From CAZRKC01 sp964600665 (GTDB lineage: Bacteria; Bacillota; SLNR01): a stretch of DNA of 64,000 bases. Position 1 is the first letter of the stretch; each line of letters opens with the position of its first letter. This document shows, one piece after another, positions 1 to 7,900 of this stretch. The position numbers were made by a program, and so were the translations under genes. The notes under the pieces are model-generated. The model searched no databases and was not told the origin of the DNA. It was given only the letters and a program-made list of their open reading frames with translations. Location: contig CAZRKC010000002.1 of the NCBI GenBank assembly GCA_964600665.1, positions 62,001 to 126,000 on the forward strand, given 5' to 3'.

Positions 1-1319
1 TCAGTCTTTGGACAGGCGCATCCACCAGTCAGGAAGTGGACGGGATCTTGGGTGCCGGAGATTATGTGGTGCGTCGGTTTCCATATCAATCAACCAAGGA
101 AATGCGGAATCGGGCAAACCAGGGATCAACATGTTATATCGACATGCATCTGAGTATGTCAGCTCAGTCGGTACGATATGGTTGGTGGGGCAATTTGGAT
201 ATTGCCATTGTGGAAGCAGCAGGGATTACAGAAACTGGAGAGCTGATCCTCACAGCTGCAGTCGGCAACACCACGACATTCGTGTCGAGCGCTGATAAAG
301 TCATCATTGAAGTCAATACAGCTTCCCCGGAGAGTTTCGAAGGGATCCATGATTTATATGATGTTGAGGATCCTCCCCATCGTCAGCCAATCCCGATTAT
401 CCGGTCGGATCAGCGGATCGGCACCATTGGTCTGCATGTTCCCGCTGAAAAGATCCTGGGAATCGTGCTGAGTCATATCCCGGAGAAGGGGCCAGCCTTT
501 GCACCGGTGGAACCGGCTCATGAAATGATTGCAGAACATATCATTCACTTTCTGGAACATGAGATTCAACTCGGCCGAATGCCGGAGCCGTTATTGCCCC
601 TCCAGTCCGGAGTCGGGAATGTTGCGAATGCCGTTTTGGCAGGCCTGGCAAAATCCCGGTTTTCACATTTGCAGGTTTATTCAGAGGTACTACAGGATTC
701 TGTATTGACCTTGCTTGAGAGCGGTAAACTCGACAGTGCATCCGGGTGCGCCTTGAATTTATCTGGAGAAGCCATGCTTCGGATGTATGCCAACATGGAT
801 CAATACCGTGAAAAAATCGTCTTGCGGCCTTTGGAGATCACCAATCATCCCGAAATTGTGCGGCGGCTGGGCGTGATCGCCATGAATACTGCGTTGGAGG
901 CAGATATTTATGGGAATGTGAATTCCACCCATGTAATGGGAACGCGGATCATGAACGGGATCGGTGGGTCCGGTGATTTTGCACGGAATTCATATTTAGC
1001 ATTCTTCATTACTGAGTCGATTGCCAAAGGAGGGGATATTTCGTGCATCGTCCCCTTCGTATCCCATACGGACCATACAGAACATGATGTGGATGTTATT
1101 GTTACAGAACAAGGGGTGGCGGATCTTCGAGGACTTGCGCCTCGGGAACGGGCTGCGCGCATTATCGAAAACTGTGCCCACCCCCAATACCGGGATGCAC
1201 TTTGGGAGTACTTCCATGGAGCGGAAACAATAACGGGTGGACAAACCCCCCATATCTTGGATGAAAGTCTTTCTTGGCATTCACGCTTTGTGGAAAAAGG
1301 GACCATGAAGAAAGTTTGA
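1..1319 (+). CDS. Acetyl-CoA hydrolase / CoA-transferase family protein (5'-truncated by window edge)
   Basis: The frame is open from the first bases, so the N-terminus lies outside the window. The visible ~438 residues match the Cat1/Ach1 family (succinyl-CoA or butyryl-CoA:acetate CoA-transferases and acetyl-CoA hydrolases), which move CoA between acyl groups in the cytoplasm through a glutamyl-CoA intermediate. Family hallmarks seen are TGASTSQEVD near the first residues, the segment YSEVLQDS (its Glu is the likely catalytic residue by family comparison), GIGGSGDFARNSY, and a C-terminal VSHTDHTEHDVDVIVTEQG block followed by LRGLAPRERA. The stop sits 1 nt before the overlapping ribosome-binding region of the BenE-like transporter, so the two genes are probably co-transcribed. 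The acyl substrate cannot be read from the sequence. Confidence 0.9.
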   Translation, partial: SLWTGASTSQEVDGILGAGDYVVRRFPYQSTKEMRNRANQGSTCYIDMHLSMSAQSVRYGWWGNLDIAIVEAAGITETGELILTAAVGNTTTFVSSADKVIIEVNTASPESFEGIHDLYDVEDPPHRQPIPIIRSDQRIGTIGLHVPAEKILGIVLSHIPEKGPAFAPVEPAHEMIAEHIIHFLEHEIQLGRMPEPLLPLQSGVGNVANAVLAGLAKSRFSHLQVYSEVLQDSVLTLLESGKLDSASGCALNLSGEAMLRMYANMDQYREKIVLRPLEITNHPEIVRRLGVIAMNTALEADIYGNVNSTHVMGTRIMNGIGGSGDFARNSYLAFFITESIAKGGDISCIVPFVSHTDHTEHDVDVIVTEQGVADLRGLAPRERAARIIENCAHPQYRDALWEYFHGAETITGGQTPHILDESLSWHSRFVEKGTMKKV

Positions 1320-1329
1320 GGTGACTGAT

Positions 1330-2580
1330 TTGGCTGGAAAACTCGAGATGGGTGTTGGTTTCCGCCAAGGAATCAACGGGATTCGCCGCCACGCTAATGG
1401 TACCAATATGAGCGCGGGCGTGGTGGCGGGGATCTTCAACATCGGCACCCTGCTGTTGATTATGAAGATACTGCAGGAGGCTGGACTTCCCCAGGATCGC
1501 ATCATGTCCTGGGTTTTTATCGTATTTGTCGGCGGAGGCACCTTATCGATCCTGTTTTCTTTGTATTATATGAAACCCATCGGTGGTGCCTGGTCCATCG
1601 CCGGGTTGGTGCTGGTCGGTGGTGCCCTGCCATTTTATTCACTGCCCGAGGCAGCCGGCGGATTTTTCATGACGGGTGTCATCCTGGCTATTTTGGGATT
1701 TTCCGGGGTAGCAGGGAGTATTGTGCGCTGGTTACCCCGCCCAGTGATTATGGCCATGATCGCCGGGATATTGCTGCGGTTTGGTGTGGAGATTGCATCG
1801 TCCTTGCATGCAGCACCCCTGCTATGCGGAGTGCCGCTCCTGGTCTATTTGCTGTCCCATCGATGGTTCCCTCGCTTTCCTGCGGTTTTAGGGGCGCTAA
1901 TTTCTGGGGGGATGCTGGCTGCCGCCCTGGGGCTGACTGGCCACATGGAACTGACTTGGCAGGTCACGTTACCCCAGCTTATGATACCGGCACCGACACT
2001 TCGAGCATTGATTGGGATCAGCCTGCCGCTGACCATTACGGTGATGGGAGCGGAAAACATGCAGGCAATGGGTTTTCTCATGGGTGAAGGTTATGACGAT
2101 GTGCCAAAGGGAACCCGGGTTCCGGTCAATGCGATGACGGCTGCTAGCGGGATTGGCACGATGCTGGTGTCATTGGCGGGAGGGCATACGATCAATATGG
2201 CAGGTGTTTTGACAGCCATTTGCGGTGGTTCTGGAGCAGGGGAAGATATGGAAGGGCGATATATCGCATCCATGGTGGCGGGGCTCATTACGATGATGTT
2301 CGGTGTCTTTTCCACAAGTTTGGTGATCTTGATGGCGGCGTATCCCATCGAACTGATTAACCTGATTGCAGGGTTGGCGATGATGGGAGCATTGATTTCC
2401 GCTATGCGCGCTGCCTGGTCCGGGCCATACGGTCATGGCGCGTTTTTTGCATTCATCGTGGCGGTTTCCGGGATCCGGGTTTTGGGAATCGGGGCTCCTT
2501 TCTGGGCTCTTGTCCTGGGTATTCTGACATCCTTCATTCTGGATGTGCAAGACTGGAATAAGCGAAAAAAGGTCTGCTGA
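1330..2580 (+). CDS. BenE-family (benzoate/H+ symporter-like) membrane transporter
   Basis: A very hydrophobic protein of about 416 residues with 10-12 predicted membrane segments. The pattern resembles the BenE family: an early SAGVVAGIFN segment, a WSIAGLVLVG segment, and PRPVIMAMIAGILLRFG, which corresponds to the family's P-x-A-x-x-x-AG-x-LLRFG motif. Family members import aromatic acids with protons, but substrates of distant members are unknown and benzoate is only a label here. Start choice: a GTG at 1321 is possible, but GAGGTG at 1318-1323 places a ribosome-binding site 6 nt before TTG 1330, which I prefer. The tight junction with the upstream CoA-transferase gene suggests linked uptake and CoA activation of a carboxylic acid; this is inference from context only. 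Confidence 0.75.
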   Translation: MAGKLEMGVGFRQGINGIRRHANGTNMSAGVVAGIFNIGTLLLIMKILQEAGLPQDRIMSWVFIVFVGGGTLSILFSLYYMKPIGGAWSIAGLVLVGGALPFYSLPEAAGGFFMTGVILAILGFSGVAGSIVRWLPRPVIMAMIAGILLRFGVEIASSLHAAPLLCGVPLLVYLLSHRWFPRFPAVLGALISGGMLAAALGLTGHMELTWQVTLPQLMIPAPTLRALIGISLPLTITVMGAENMQAMGFLMGEGYDDVPKGTRVPVNAMTAASGIGTMLVSLAGGHTINMAGVLTAICGGSGAGEDMEGRYIASMVAGLITMMFGVFSTSLVILMAAYPIELINLIAGLAMMGALISAMRAAWSGPYGHGAFFAFIVAVSGIRVLGIGAPFWALVLGILTSFILDVQDWNKRKKVC

Positions 2581-2677
2581 TACCTGGTATGGCAATAATT
2601 GTTCGGCATAAAGCGATTTATTTAGAAGGATATTAGATTAATGTTCGTTAATTTTTTGTTAAATTGCATAAATCCCC

Positions 2678-2706
2678 TTGACACTGACTGGAATGAATGC
2701 TAATAT
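2678..2706 (+). promoter_or_regulatory. Sigma-A-type promoter for the smORF-glnA transcript
   Basis: TTGACA (2678-2683) is a perfect -35 box, followed by 17 nt and TAATAT (2701-2706). A TG one base before the -10 (2698-2699) makes it an extended -10 promoter. Transcription would start near 2713, giving a leader of about 260 nt before glnA. Confidence 0.7.
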
Positions 2707-2761
2707 TACTCCATTAAGTTCAGTCTAGTGCAATGGTTTTTATTGGGAAAGGAGGTGGGAT

Positions 2762-2893
2762 ATGAACGGGAAAAGGTTCAGGCATACACGGAAAAAGCGC
2801 CAGAACTTGACCGGCGGTCAAGTTGACGAGGAAGAGGTTCATCGAAAATTCGGCGGATGCCTCTCGGTGTGTCACCATCGACAGAAAGCTTAA
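2762..2893 (+). CDS. Unrecognised 43-residue small protein in the glnA leader
   Basis: ATG 2762 is preceded by a near-perfect ribosome-binding site (AAAGGAGGTGG), better than that of most genes in the window, and an open frame of 43 codons runs to TAA 2891-2893. The product is basic, rich in Arg, Lys and His, starts MNGKRFRHTRKKRQN, and ends in a GGCLSVCHHRQKA tail carrying both Cys residues and a His pair. I do not recognise a family. It lies between a strong promoter and glnA (80 nt further on) and carries a 9-bp inverted repeat inside the frame. It may be a true small protein or a leader peptide whose translation affects glnA expression. Confidence 0.55.
   Translation: MNGKRFRHTRKKRQNLTGGQVDEEEVHRKFGGCLSVCHHRQKA
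2804..2824 (+). repeat. Perfect 9-bp inverted repeat with 3-nt loop inside the glnA leader smORF
   Basis: AACTTGACC (2804-2812), loop GGC, GGTCAAGTT (2816-2824). As RNA it forms a 9-bp hairpin in the leader; as DNA it is a 21-bp dyad that could bind a dimeric protein. There is no U-tract after it, so it is not a simple intrinsic terminator. Confidence 0.6.
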
Positions 2894-2972
2894 AAGACTA
2901 GGAGTGATCTTGGAGACAAAGGGCTTTCAGTGGCAGTGAATTTTGAAATGTAAATATGGAGGAGGAATTGAT

Positions 2973-4319
2973 ATGTCGGCTTCTTTTAAGCCTGATTATA
3001 GCAAAGAAGATGTCTTAGCCAAAGCAAAGGAGTTAGGAGTTCAGTTTGTCCGACTGCAATTTTCTGATATTCTGGGCTTCGTTAAAAATGTCGCCATCCC
3101 GGTCCGGGAGCTGGAGCATGCCCTGGACGGTAAAGTCATGTTTGATGGCTCATCCATATCCGGATTTGTCAGAATCGAAGAATCAGATATGTACTTACGG
3201 CCGGATCCCAGTAGTTTTGTGGTATTTCCCTGGACTCGGGGAGAAGGAACCAGTGCGCGGTTGATTTGTGATGTATATAATCCGGACGGGACACCTTTTG
3301 TGGGTTGTCCCAGAGGAATCCTCAAACGAGTGATGCAGGAAGCAAAGGACATGGGCTATGTGTTTTATGCAGGGACGGAAGCAGAATTTTTCCTCTTCCC
3401 CAAAGATACAGAGGGGCATATTATCCCCACGACCCACGATCATGGCAGTTATTTTGATTTCCCGCCTACCGATTTGGGTGAAGCTGCCCGACGAGATATG
3501 GTTATTGCACTGGAAGAAATGGGATTTGAAATCGAAGCCTCCCATCATGAGACAGCACCTGGACAGCATGAGATCGATTTCCGATACGCGGATGCCGTTA
3601 CCACAGCAGACAATGTGTCAACATTTAAGCTGGTCATTAAAACCATTGCCATGCAACACGGGTTGCATGCGACATTCATGCCGAAACCTGTTTTCGGCAT
3701 TAACGGGTCCGGCATGCATACACATCAGTCTTTATTTAAAGGGAAGCAAAATGCTTTCGAAGATGCCAACGCACCGTATCAATTAAGTGAAATAGCGATG
3801 CACTATATGGGTGGACTGCTGGCGCATGCGAGAAGTTTTGCTGCTATCACCAACCCCCTTGTGAATTCCTATAAGCGCTTGGTGCCTGGCTATGAAGCTC
3901 CAGTATATATCGCTTGGTCAGAACGAAATCGGAGTCCGATGATCCGGATTCCGGCAGTTCGCGGTACCGGTACCCGTTTGGAACTTCGTTTCCCGGATCC
4001 GGCATGCAATCCGTACCTGGCCATGGCTGTGATGCTGAAAGCGGGTTTGGATGGAATTAAGCACAAAATGGATCCTGGTGCGCCAACAAATCAGAATGTA
4101 TATAAAATGACCCCGGAAGAACGGAAGCGGATGAATATTCGCAGTCTGCCCGGCAGTCTGGGAGATGCGTTGCATGAGTTGGAAGCCAGTCCGTTGATGC
4201 GAGATGCACTGGGTGAGCATACCTTCCAGCATTTCATTGAAGCAAAGCGTATGGAATGGAATGCATTCCGGATGCAGGTGCACCAGTGGGAACTGGATCA
4301 GTACTTGGGAGTATTTTAG
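2973..4319 (+). CDS. glnA: Glutamine synthetase, type I
   Basis: Makes glutamine from glutamate, ammonia and ATP as a cytoplasmic dodecamer and is the main entry of ammonium into metabolism. The protein has 448 residues, the usual length of the GSI-alpha form of Bacillota. Family signatures seen are MFDGSSISGF near residue 60, the ATP/metal-site stretch AGTEAEFFLF, KPVFGINGSGMHTH with its metal-ligand histidines, and NRSPMIRIPAVRGTGTRLELRFPDPACNPYLA-type sequence around residues 315-345. ATG 2973 follows GGAGGAGG (2958-2965); an in-frame TTG at 2943 lacks such a site. The promoter, smORF and hairpin upstream suggest leader-mediated control. No convincing GlnR operator is seen. A strong terminator follows directly, so the gene ends its transcript. 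Confidence 0.97.
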   Translation: MSASFKPDYSKEDVLAKAKELGVQFVRLQFSDILGFVKNVAIPVRELEHALDGKVMFDGSSISGFVRIEESDMYLRPDPSSFVVFPWTRGEGTSARLICDVYNPDGTPFVGCPRGILKRVMQEAKDMGYVFYAGTEAEFFLFPKDTEGHIIPTTHDHGSYFDFPPTDLGEAARRDMVIALEEMGFEIEASHHETAPGQHEIDFRYADAVTTADNVSTFKLVIKTIAMQHGLHATFMPKPVFGINGSGMHTHQSLFKGKQNAFEDANAPYQLSEIAMHYMGGLLAHARSFAAITNPLVNSYKRLVPGYEAPVYIAWSERNRSPMIRIPAVRGTGTRLELRFPDPACNPYLAMAVMLKAGLDGIKHKMDPGAPTNQNVYKMTPEERKRMNIRSLPGSLGDALHELEASPLMRDALGEHTFQHFIEAKRMEWNAFRMQVHQWELDQYLGVF

Positions 4320-4327
4320 AAGGCAAA

Positions 4328-4350
4328 GGCCGCTGCAAAGCGGCCTTTTT
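4328..4350 (+). terminator. Intrinsic terminator after glnA
   Basis: GGCCGCT (4328-4334), GNRA-type loop GCAA, AGCGGCC (4339-4345), then five T. It lies 8 nt after the glnA stop. Confidence 0.9.
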
Positions 4351-4379
4351 AATGAATTGCATCGAAGGAGGGAATCTGC

Positions 4380-4673
4380 ATGTGGGCTTTTTTTGCCAGT
4401 CTGGCTGCAGGATTATTGATTGGCTATAGCATTCCCTTATCAGCTGGATTTGTCCGCTGGGCAGGAAAGGGGACGACCATCGGGTTGGTGCTGCTTTTAT
4501 TGACGATGGGTGCAAAAATCGGTATGGATCCGGATATATTCGGCAACTTGCAACGAATTGGTCTGCAAGCAGGCATACTAGCAGTCGCAGCGGTGGCCGG
4601 TAGTATCGTGGCCCTGCGAATTCTGGAAGCCGGCCCTTTCAAGTCGCTGTTTCACGAGGGGGATCCATTATGA
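4380..4673 (+). CDS. LysO-type lysine exporter, N-terminal part (separate subunit)
   Basis: A 97-residue membrane protein with three hydrophobic segments (about residues 3-27, 33-46 and 63-80). It corresponds to the first part of the E. coli LysO (YbjE, DUF340) family, which exports L-lysine and the antimetabolite thialysine. Here the exporter is encoded by two genes instead of one: this stop (TGA 4671-4673) overlaps the ATG of the next gene by four bases (ATGA). Both frames are intact with normal coding character, so this looks like a stable two-gene form rather than a frameshift error. The ribosome-binding site GGAGGG sits just upstream of ATG 4380. Substrate is inferred from the family. 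Confidence 0.75.
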   Translation: MWAFFASLAAGLLIGYSIPLSAGFVRWAGKGTTIGLVLLLLTMGAKIGMDPDIFGNLQRIGLQAGILAVAAVAGSIVALRILEAGPFKSLFHEGDPL

Positions 4674-5266
4674 CCTGGATTGTTTTTGGTGCTGTGGCTA
4701 TGGGGATTATCGCAGGACGTTTCATCTTACCCATGTCTTGGTTTGGGTCATTGGATACAGTGGCTTCGTTTGCATTGGCGGCACTGGTGTTTGGTGTGGG
4801 CATTGATATCGGCCGGAATCGGAATGCATGGCTTGGATTGCGCAAACTGGGGTTGCGGATTGTGTGGATCCCTGTATGTATTGCCATGGGAAGCATTGCC
4901 GGTGCAGTCATTGCCGGATATGCCCTCGGAATGCCTTTCAATGAGTCGGGAGCGGTAGGGGCTGGATTTGGCTGGTACAGTTTATCCGGAATCATTATCA
5001 CACAGGTTTACAATGTGGAGACAGGAGCATTGGCTTTCCTGGCGAACGTGATTAGAGAGATCCTGGCGTTGATGAGTATTCCCTTTCTCGCCCGCTATGT
5101 AGGGAAGCTGACTGCAATCGCACCTGGCGGGGCGACCACCATGGATACAACGCTACCGATGATTTTACGTTTTTCAGGATCCGAAATTGCGCTGATTGCT
5201 TTTTTCAGTGGGGTAGTCCTGACATTGGCAGTGCCAATTTTGGTGCCGATCATTATCGGTCTCTAG
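4670..5266 (+). CDS. lysO: LysO-type lysine exporter, C-terminal part (separate subunit)
   Basis: A 198-residue membrane protein with about six predicted segments, equivalent to the C-terminal two thirds of LysO. Diagnostic motifs are AGFGWYSLSGI near residue 100 and PGGATTMDTTLP near residue 145, both typical of this family. It is translationally coupled to the preceding 97-residue protein through an ATGA overlap, so the two chains probably assemble into one transporter in the cytoplasmic membrane. LysO proteins export lysine and its analogue thialysine. No regulatory element (for example a lysine riboswitch) is visible upstream of the pair. Confidence 0.82.
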   Translation: MTWIVFGAVAMGIIAGRFILPMSWFGSLDTVASFALAALVFGVGIDIGRNRNAWLGLRKLGLRIVWIPVCIAMGSIAGAVIAGYALGMPFNESGAVGAGFGWYSLSGIIITQVYNVETGALAFLANVIREILALMSIPFLARYVGKLTAIAPGGATTMDTTLPMILRFSGSEIALIAFFSGVVLTLAVPILVPIIIGL

Positions 5267-5287
5267 GGCCGACCGGAGGTGTCCGGA

Positions 5288-6232
5288 ATGGATTTTAATA
5301 TTCGCTTGATGCAAACTGGAGATTTGGAAGTCGTCAGGAGACTCATTCCAGCCACGTTTTCTGACCTTTTTGCCCGAGAAACAGGGGTTCCTCAGCATTT
5401 ACCGATTCGAAACTATTCAGAGATGGAGTGTTATTTGACTCACCAACCGGAAGGAAGCTTTGTCGCGGTTGGTTCGTCAGGCCGGATCGTCGGTTGTGTG
5501 TTTTGTCATATCTGGGGTGAAACTGGCTGGCTAGGCCCCCTGGTGGTTCATCCTTCCTTCCAAGGCCGTGGGATTGGCAGCCGACTTTTAGGTATGGCTA
5601 CGGATTTTTTGGAGTCGAAATGTGCTGTCGTGGGCTTAGAAACCATGCCGCAGACGGTAGCGAATCTGAATTTATACTTACGCTATCAGTATTATCCAGA
5701 GTTTTTACGGTTACGGATGTATAAAACTTTGGACGCAAGCGATGTTCGGATCAGCACGGCATATCCAGTGCCCAATAAGATCGCGATGGATGCCCTGCTT
5801 CCGGATATTTCCCGAATCAGCCGCACGATAAATCCTTTGCTGGACTATGGGCAAGAAGCGGAATCAGCGTATATGTTTGGCCTGGGAGCGTGTATCTTCT
5901 CCCGGAGTGATGCTGAAGCCGATGGGTTTATGATATATCATCAGATCCCTGATTCGCGAAGAGTCGTGGTGAAAGCCATGGCCATGGATTCTCAGGGTCA
6001 TGATTCGGATAACCGCTTTCGGCAGTTTTTAAGACAATGCGAGGCTGTTCTGGAGCATAAGGGGTTTTCTGATCTTGTGGTCCCTGTCTATGCCGGGCAT
6101 GAACAGGCAGTTAAAGTTTTGGTAGCAGAGAAGTATCAAGTGATTCACGCGGGTGTTCGGATGTATCGCCGCGGTGGTGGTGATGGTCATGTTGTCCGCA
6201 ACAGAATCGATCTATGCCAGTGGTCTGGTTAA
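5288..6232 (+). CDS. GNAT-family N-acetyltransferase
   Basis: 314 residues. The N-terminal half is a GNAT fold: GRIVGCVFCHIW (strand beta-4), LGPLVVHPSFQGRGIGSRLL (the acetyl-CoA pyrophosphate loop Q-x-x-G-x-G at about residues 95-101), and a following helix. The C-terminal ~150 residues look like a second, degenerate GNAT-like domain without a clear cofactor loop. The acceptor is unknown. ATG 5288 is preferred over GTG 5279, because GGAGGTG at 5275-5281 gives good spacing only to the ATG. The gene follows the LysO pair by about 20 nt and is probably in the same transcript, ending at the terminator at 6301-6334. Confidence 0.75.
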   Translation: MDFNIRLMQTGDLEVVRRLIPATFSDLFARETGVPQHLPIRNYSEMECYLTHQPEGSFVAVGSSGRIVGCVFCHIWGETGWLGPLVVHPSFQGRGIGSRLLGMATDFLESKCAVVGLETMPQTVANLNLYLRYQYYPEFLRLRMYKTLDASDVRISTAYPVPNKIAMDALLPDISRISRTINPLLDYGQEAESAYMFGLGACIFSRSDAEADGFMIYHQIPDSRRVVVKAMAMDSQGHDSDNRFRQFLRQCEAVLEHKGFSDLVVPVYAGHEQAVKVLVAEKYQVIHAGVRMYRRGGGDGHVVRNRIDLCQWSG

Positions 6233-6300
6233 TGAATGAGTCATGTTATGAAGACTCATACGGTTTGATATGATTTATAGATGCTGATGTCGAAAAGAGA

Positions 6301-6334
6301 GCGAGCACTGAGTTTTTGCAGTGCCGCTTTTTTT
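6301..6334 (+). terminator. Intrinsic terminator before the dcw cluster
   Basis: GCGaGCACTG pairs with CAGTGCCGC (6319-6327, one bulged A), followed by seven T. It separates the LysO/GNAT transcript from mraZ. Confidence 0.8.
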
Positions 6335-6347
6335 ACGTTCAATATTC

Positions 6348-6367
6348 AAAATATTTATAAATATTTT
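6348..6367. repeat. 20-bp perfect AT-only palindrome upstream of mraZ
   Basis: AAAATATTTATAAATATTTT is its own reverse complement. It lies about 60 bp before the MraZ boxes in a strongly AT-rich stretch (6335-6385) that probably contains the dcw promoter. No clean -35/-10 pair could be assigned. Confidence 0.45.
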
Positions 6368-6424
6368 TTTAAAAATTACAAAAACAAGCAGGAATATGCC
6401 ACATGGAGGAGAAATATCTACTCT

Positions 6425-6452
6425 CAAGTGGGATAAAGTGGAGGAAAGTGGG
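6425..6452 (+). promoter_or_regulatory. Three MraZ-binding boxes (AAGTGG repeats, 10-bp period)
   Basis: AAGTGGG (6426-6432), AAGTGGA (6436-6442) and AAGTGGG (6446-6452) recur every 10 bp, so all face the same side of the helix. Tandem TGGG- or AAGTG-type boxes in front of mraZ are the known operator for autoregulation by MraZ. The last box ends 31 bp before the mraZ start. Confidence 0.8.
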
Positions 6453-6483
6453 ACATTCTCAGTTCCATTGGGGGGTAAAAGCC

Positions 6484-6915
6484 GTGTTCATGGGAGAATA
6501 CCGACATGCCATAGACGAAAAAAACCGGATGATCATCCCCGCAAAATTCAGGGAAACATTAGGGGATCATTTCATCATGACCAAAGGTCTGGACGGCTGT
6601 CTCTTTTTATATCCCATGGCAGAGTGGAATATTCTTGAAGACAAGCTTAAATCCCTGCCATTTACCAAAGCGGATGCTCGGGCGTTTGTCCGGTTCTTCT
6701 TCTCTGGAGCGACTGAGTGTGAGCTGGACCGGCAGGGGCGTGTGCTACTCCCAACTACCTTAAAGGATTTCTGCCAGATTGTCAAAGACGTGGTGATTAT
6801 CGGAGTGTCGACCCGCGTGGAAATATGGAGCGAGGAAGTCTGGCGTGAATACAGTCAAAAAGCGGAAACGGCATATGAAGAGATAGCAGAAAATATGGTG
6901 GATCTGGGAATCTAG
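6484..6915 (+). CDS. mraZ: Transcriptional regulator / division-cluster protein MraZ
   Basis: 143 residues, the standard family length. The two MraZ (SpoVT-AbrB-like) half-domains begin with MFMGEYRHAIDEKNRMIIPAKFRE and GATECELDRQGRVLLPTTLKDF. MraZ forms rings that bind tandem boxes upstream of its own gene and set transcription of the dcw cluster. GTG 6484 is chosen because it gives the canonical MFMGEY start and is preceded by GGGGGG at 6469-6474; the frame extends 27 codons upstream but through the operator boxes. It is the first gene of the division and peptidoglycan cluster. Confidence 0.92.
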   Translation: MFMGEYRHAIDEKNRMIIPAKFRETLGDHFIMTKGLDGCLFLYPMAEWNILEDKLKSLPFTKADARAFVRFFFSGATECELDRQGRVLLPTTLKDFCQIVKDVVIIGVSTRVEIWSEEVWREYSQKAETAYEEIAENMVDLGI

Positions 6916-6946
6916 GCTACCGGACTGGATATTGGGAGTGAGGATA

Positions 6947-7882
6947 ATGGAATTTCACCATATACCGGTCCTTTATGAGGAAACATTGACATGGCTGAAT
7001 CTGAAACCGGGGCACCTGATTGCAGATTGCACCTTAGGGGGTGCAGGTCATTCTCAAGGGATCCTGGAGGGAATTATCCCAGGTGGTCATCTGATCGGTA
7101 TCGATCGCGACCCAGCTGCAATTGCCACTGCATCGGAACGACTCAAGACATACGAGGGTTCCTTTACACTTTTTAATGCCAACTACGAGTCATTGCCGCG
7201 CATTTTAGATCAGCTTGGGTACGAATTCATTGACGGTGTTCTTTATGACCTCGGTGTATCGTCTCATCAGCTTGATGAAGCGGATCGCGGATTCAGCTAC
7301 ATGACAGATGCGCCCTTGGATATGCGAATGGACCCTCAGAGCCAGCTGGATGCAAAAATGTTAGTAAACACCGCTCCTGAGGCCGAACTGACCCGGATCA
7401 TTCGGGAATACGGTGAGGAGCGATGGGCATCGAGGATTGCAGCATTCATCATTAAAGAGCGGGTGATCCGACCAATAGAAACAACGGGGCAGCTGGTAGA
7501 TGTCATCAAGTCAGCGATTCCTGCCGCAGCTCGCAGAAGTGGCCCGCATCCGGCCAGACGAACATTTCAAGCCTTACGGATTGCAGTCAATGATGAACTG
7601 GGAACACTCGATCGATCGCTGAAAAAAGCGATATCGTGCCTGAGAACGAATGGTCGGATTTGCGTAATCACATTTCATTCTTTAGAAGACCGAATCGTCA
7701 AACACATCTTTCAAGAAGCAGCTCGTGGGTGCATATGTCCTCCAGATTTACCTGTATGTGTCTGTGGCCTAAAGCCAGAATTGAAGGTTTTGACCCGGAA
7801 ACCGATTGAAGCATCCGAGGACGAATTGGTACAAAATCCCCGTGCTCGCAGTGCAAAGTTAAGAGTTGCTGAAAAGATTTAG
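6947..7882 (+). CDS. rsmH: 16S rRNA (cytosine-1402-N4)-methyltransferase RsmH
   Basis: 311 residues, the usual length. It transfers a methyl group from S-adenosylmethionine to N4 of C1402 in the decoding centre of 16S rRNA. Visible motifs are HIPVLYEETL at the N-terminus, the SAM-binding DCTLGGAGHSQGIL around residue 30, the acidic loop of GIDRDPAAI, DGVLYDLGVSSHQLD near residue 100, and the conserved FHSLEDRIVK segment near residue 240. ATG 6947 follows GGGAGTGAGGA; an upstream in-frame TTG at 6932 overlaps that site. It is in the mraZ operon, as in nearly all bacteria with this cluster. Confidence 0.97.
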   Translation: MEFHHIPVLYEETLTWLNLKPGHLIADCTLGGAGHSQGILEGIIPGGHLIGIDRDPAAIATASERLKTYEGSFTLFNANYESLPRILDQLGYEFIDGVLYDLGVSSHQLDEADRGFSYMTDAPLDMRMDPQSQLDAKMLVNTAPEAELTRIIREYGEERWASRIAAFIIKERVIRPIETTGQLVDVIKSAIPAAARRSGPHPARRTFQALRIAVNDELGTLDRSLKKAISCLRTNGRICVITFHSLEDRIVKHIFQEAARGCICPPDLPVCVCGLKPELKVLTRKPIEASEDELVQNPRARSAKLRVAEKI

Positions 7883-7900
7883 GAAAAGGAGGTGCAGAGG

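Noticed and set aside
2170..2595. Minus-strand frame of 141 codons opposite the BenE-like gene
   Set aside because: Low-complexity His/Pro composition typical of antisense frames; no promoter.
2641..2680. GlnR/TnrA-type operator upstream of glnA
   Set aside because: GTTAA repeats are present but the TGTNA-N7-TNACA spacing is not met.
2943..2972. TTG 2943 as glnA start
   Set aside because: No ribosome site; GGAGGAGG at 2958-2965 serves ATG 2973, which gives the normal length.
6236..6259. ATGAGTC/GACTCAT inverted repeat after the GNAT gene as a terminator
   Set aside because: No T-tract follows; the real terminator is at 6301-6334.
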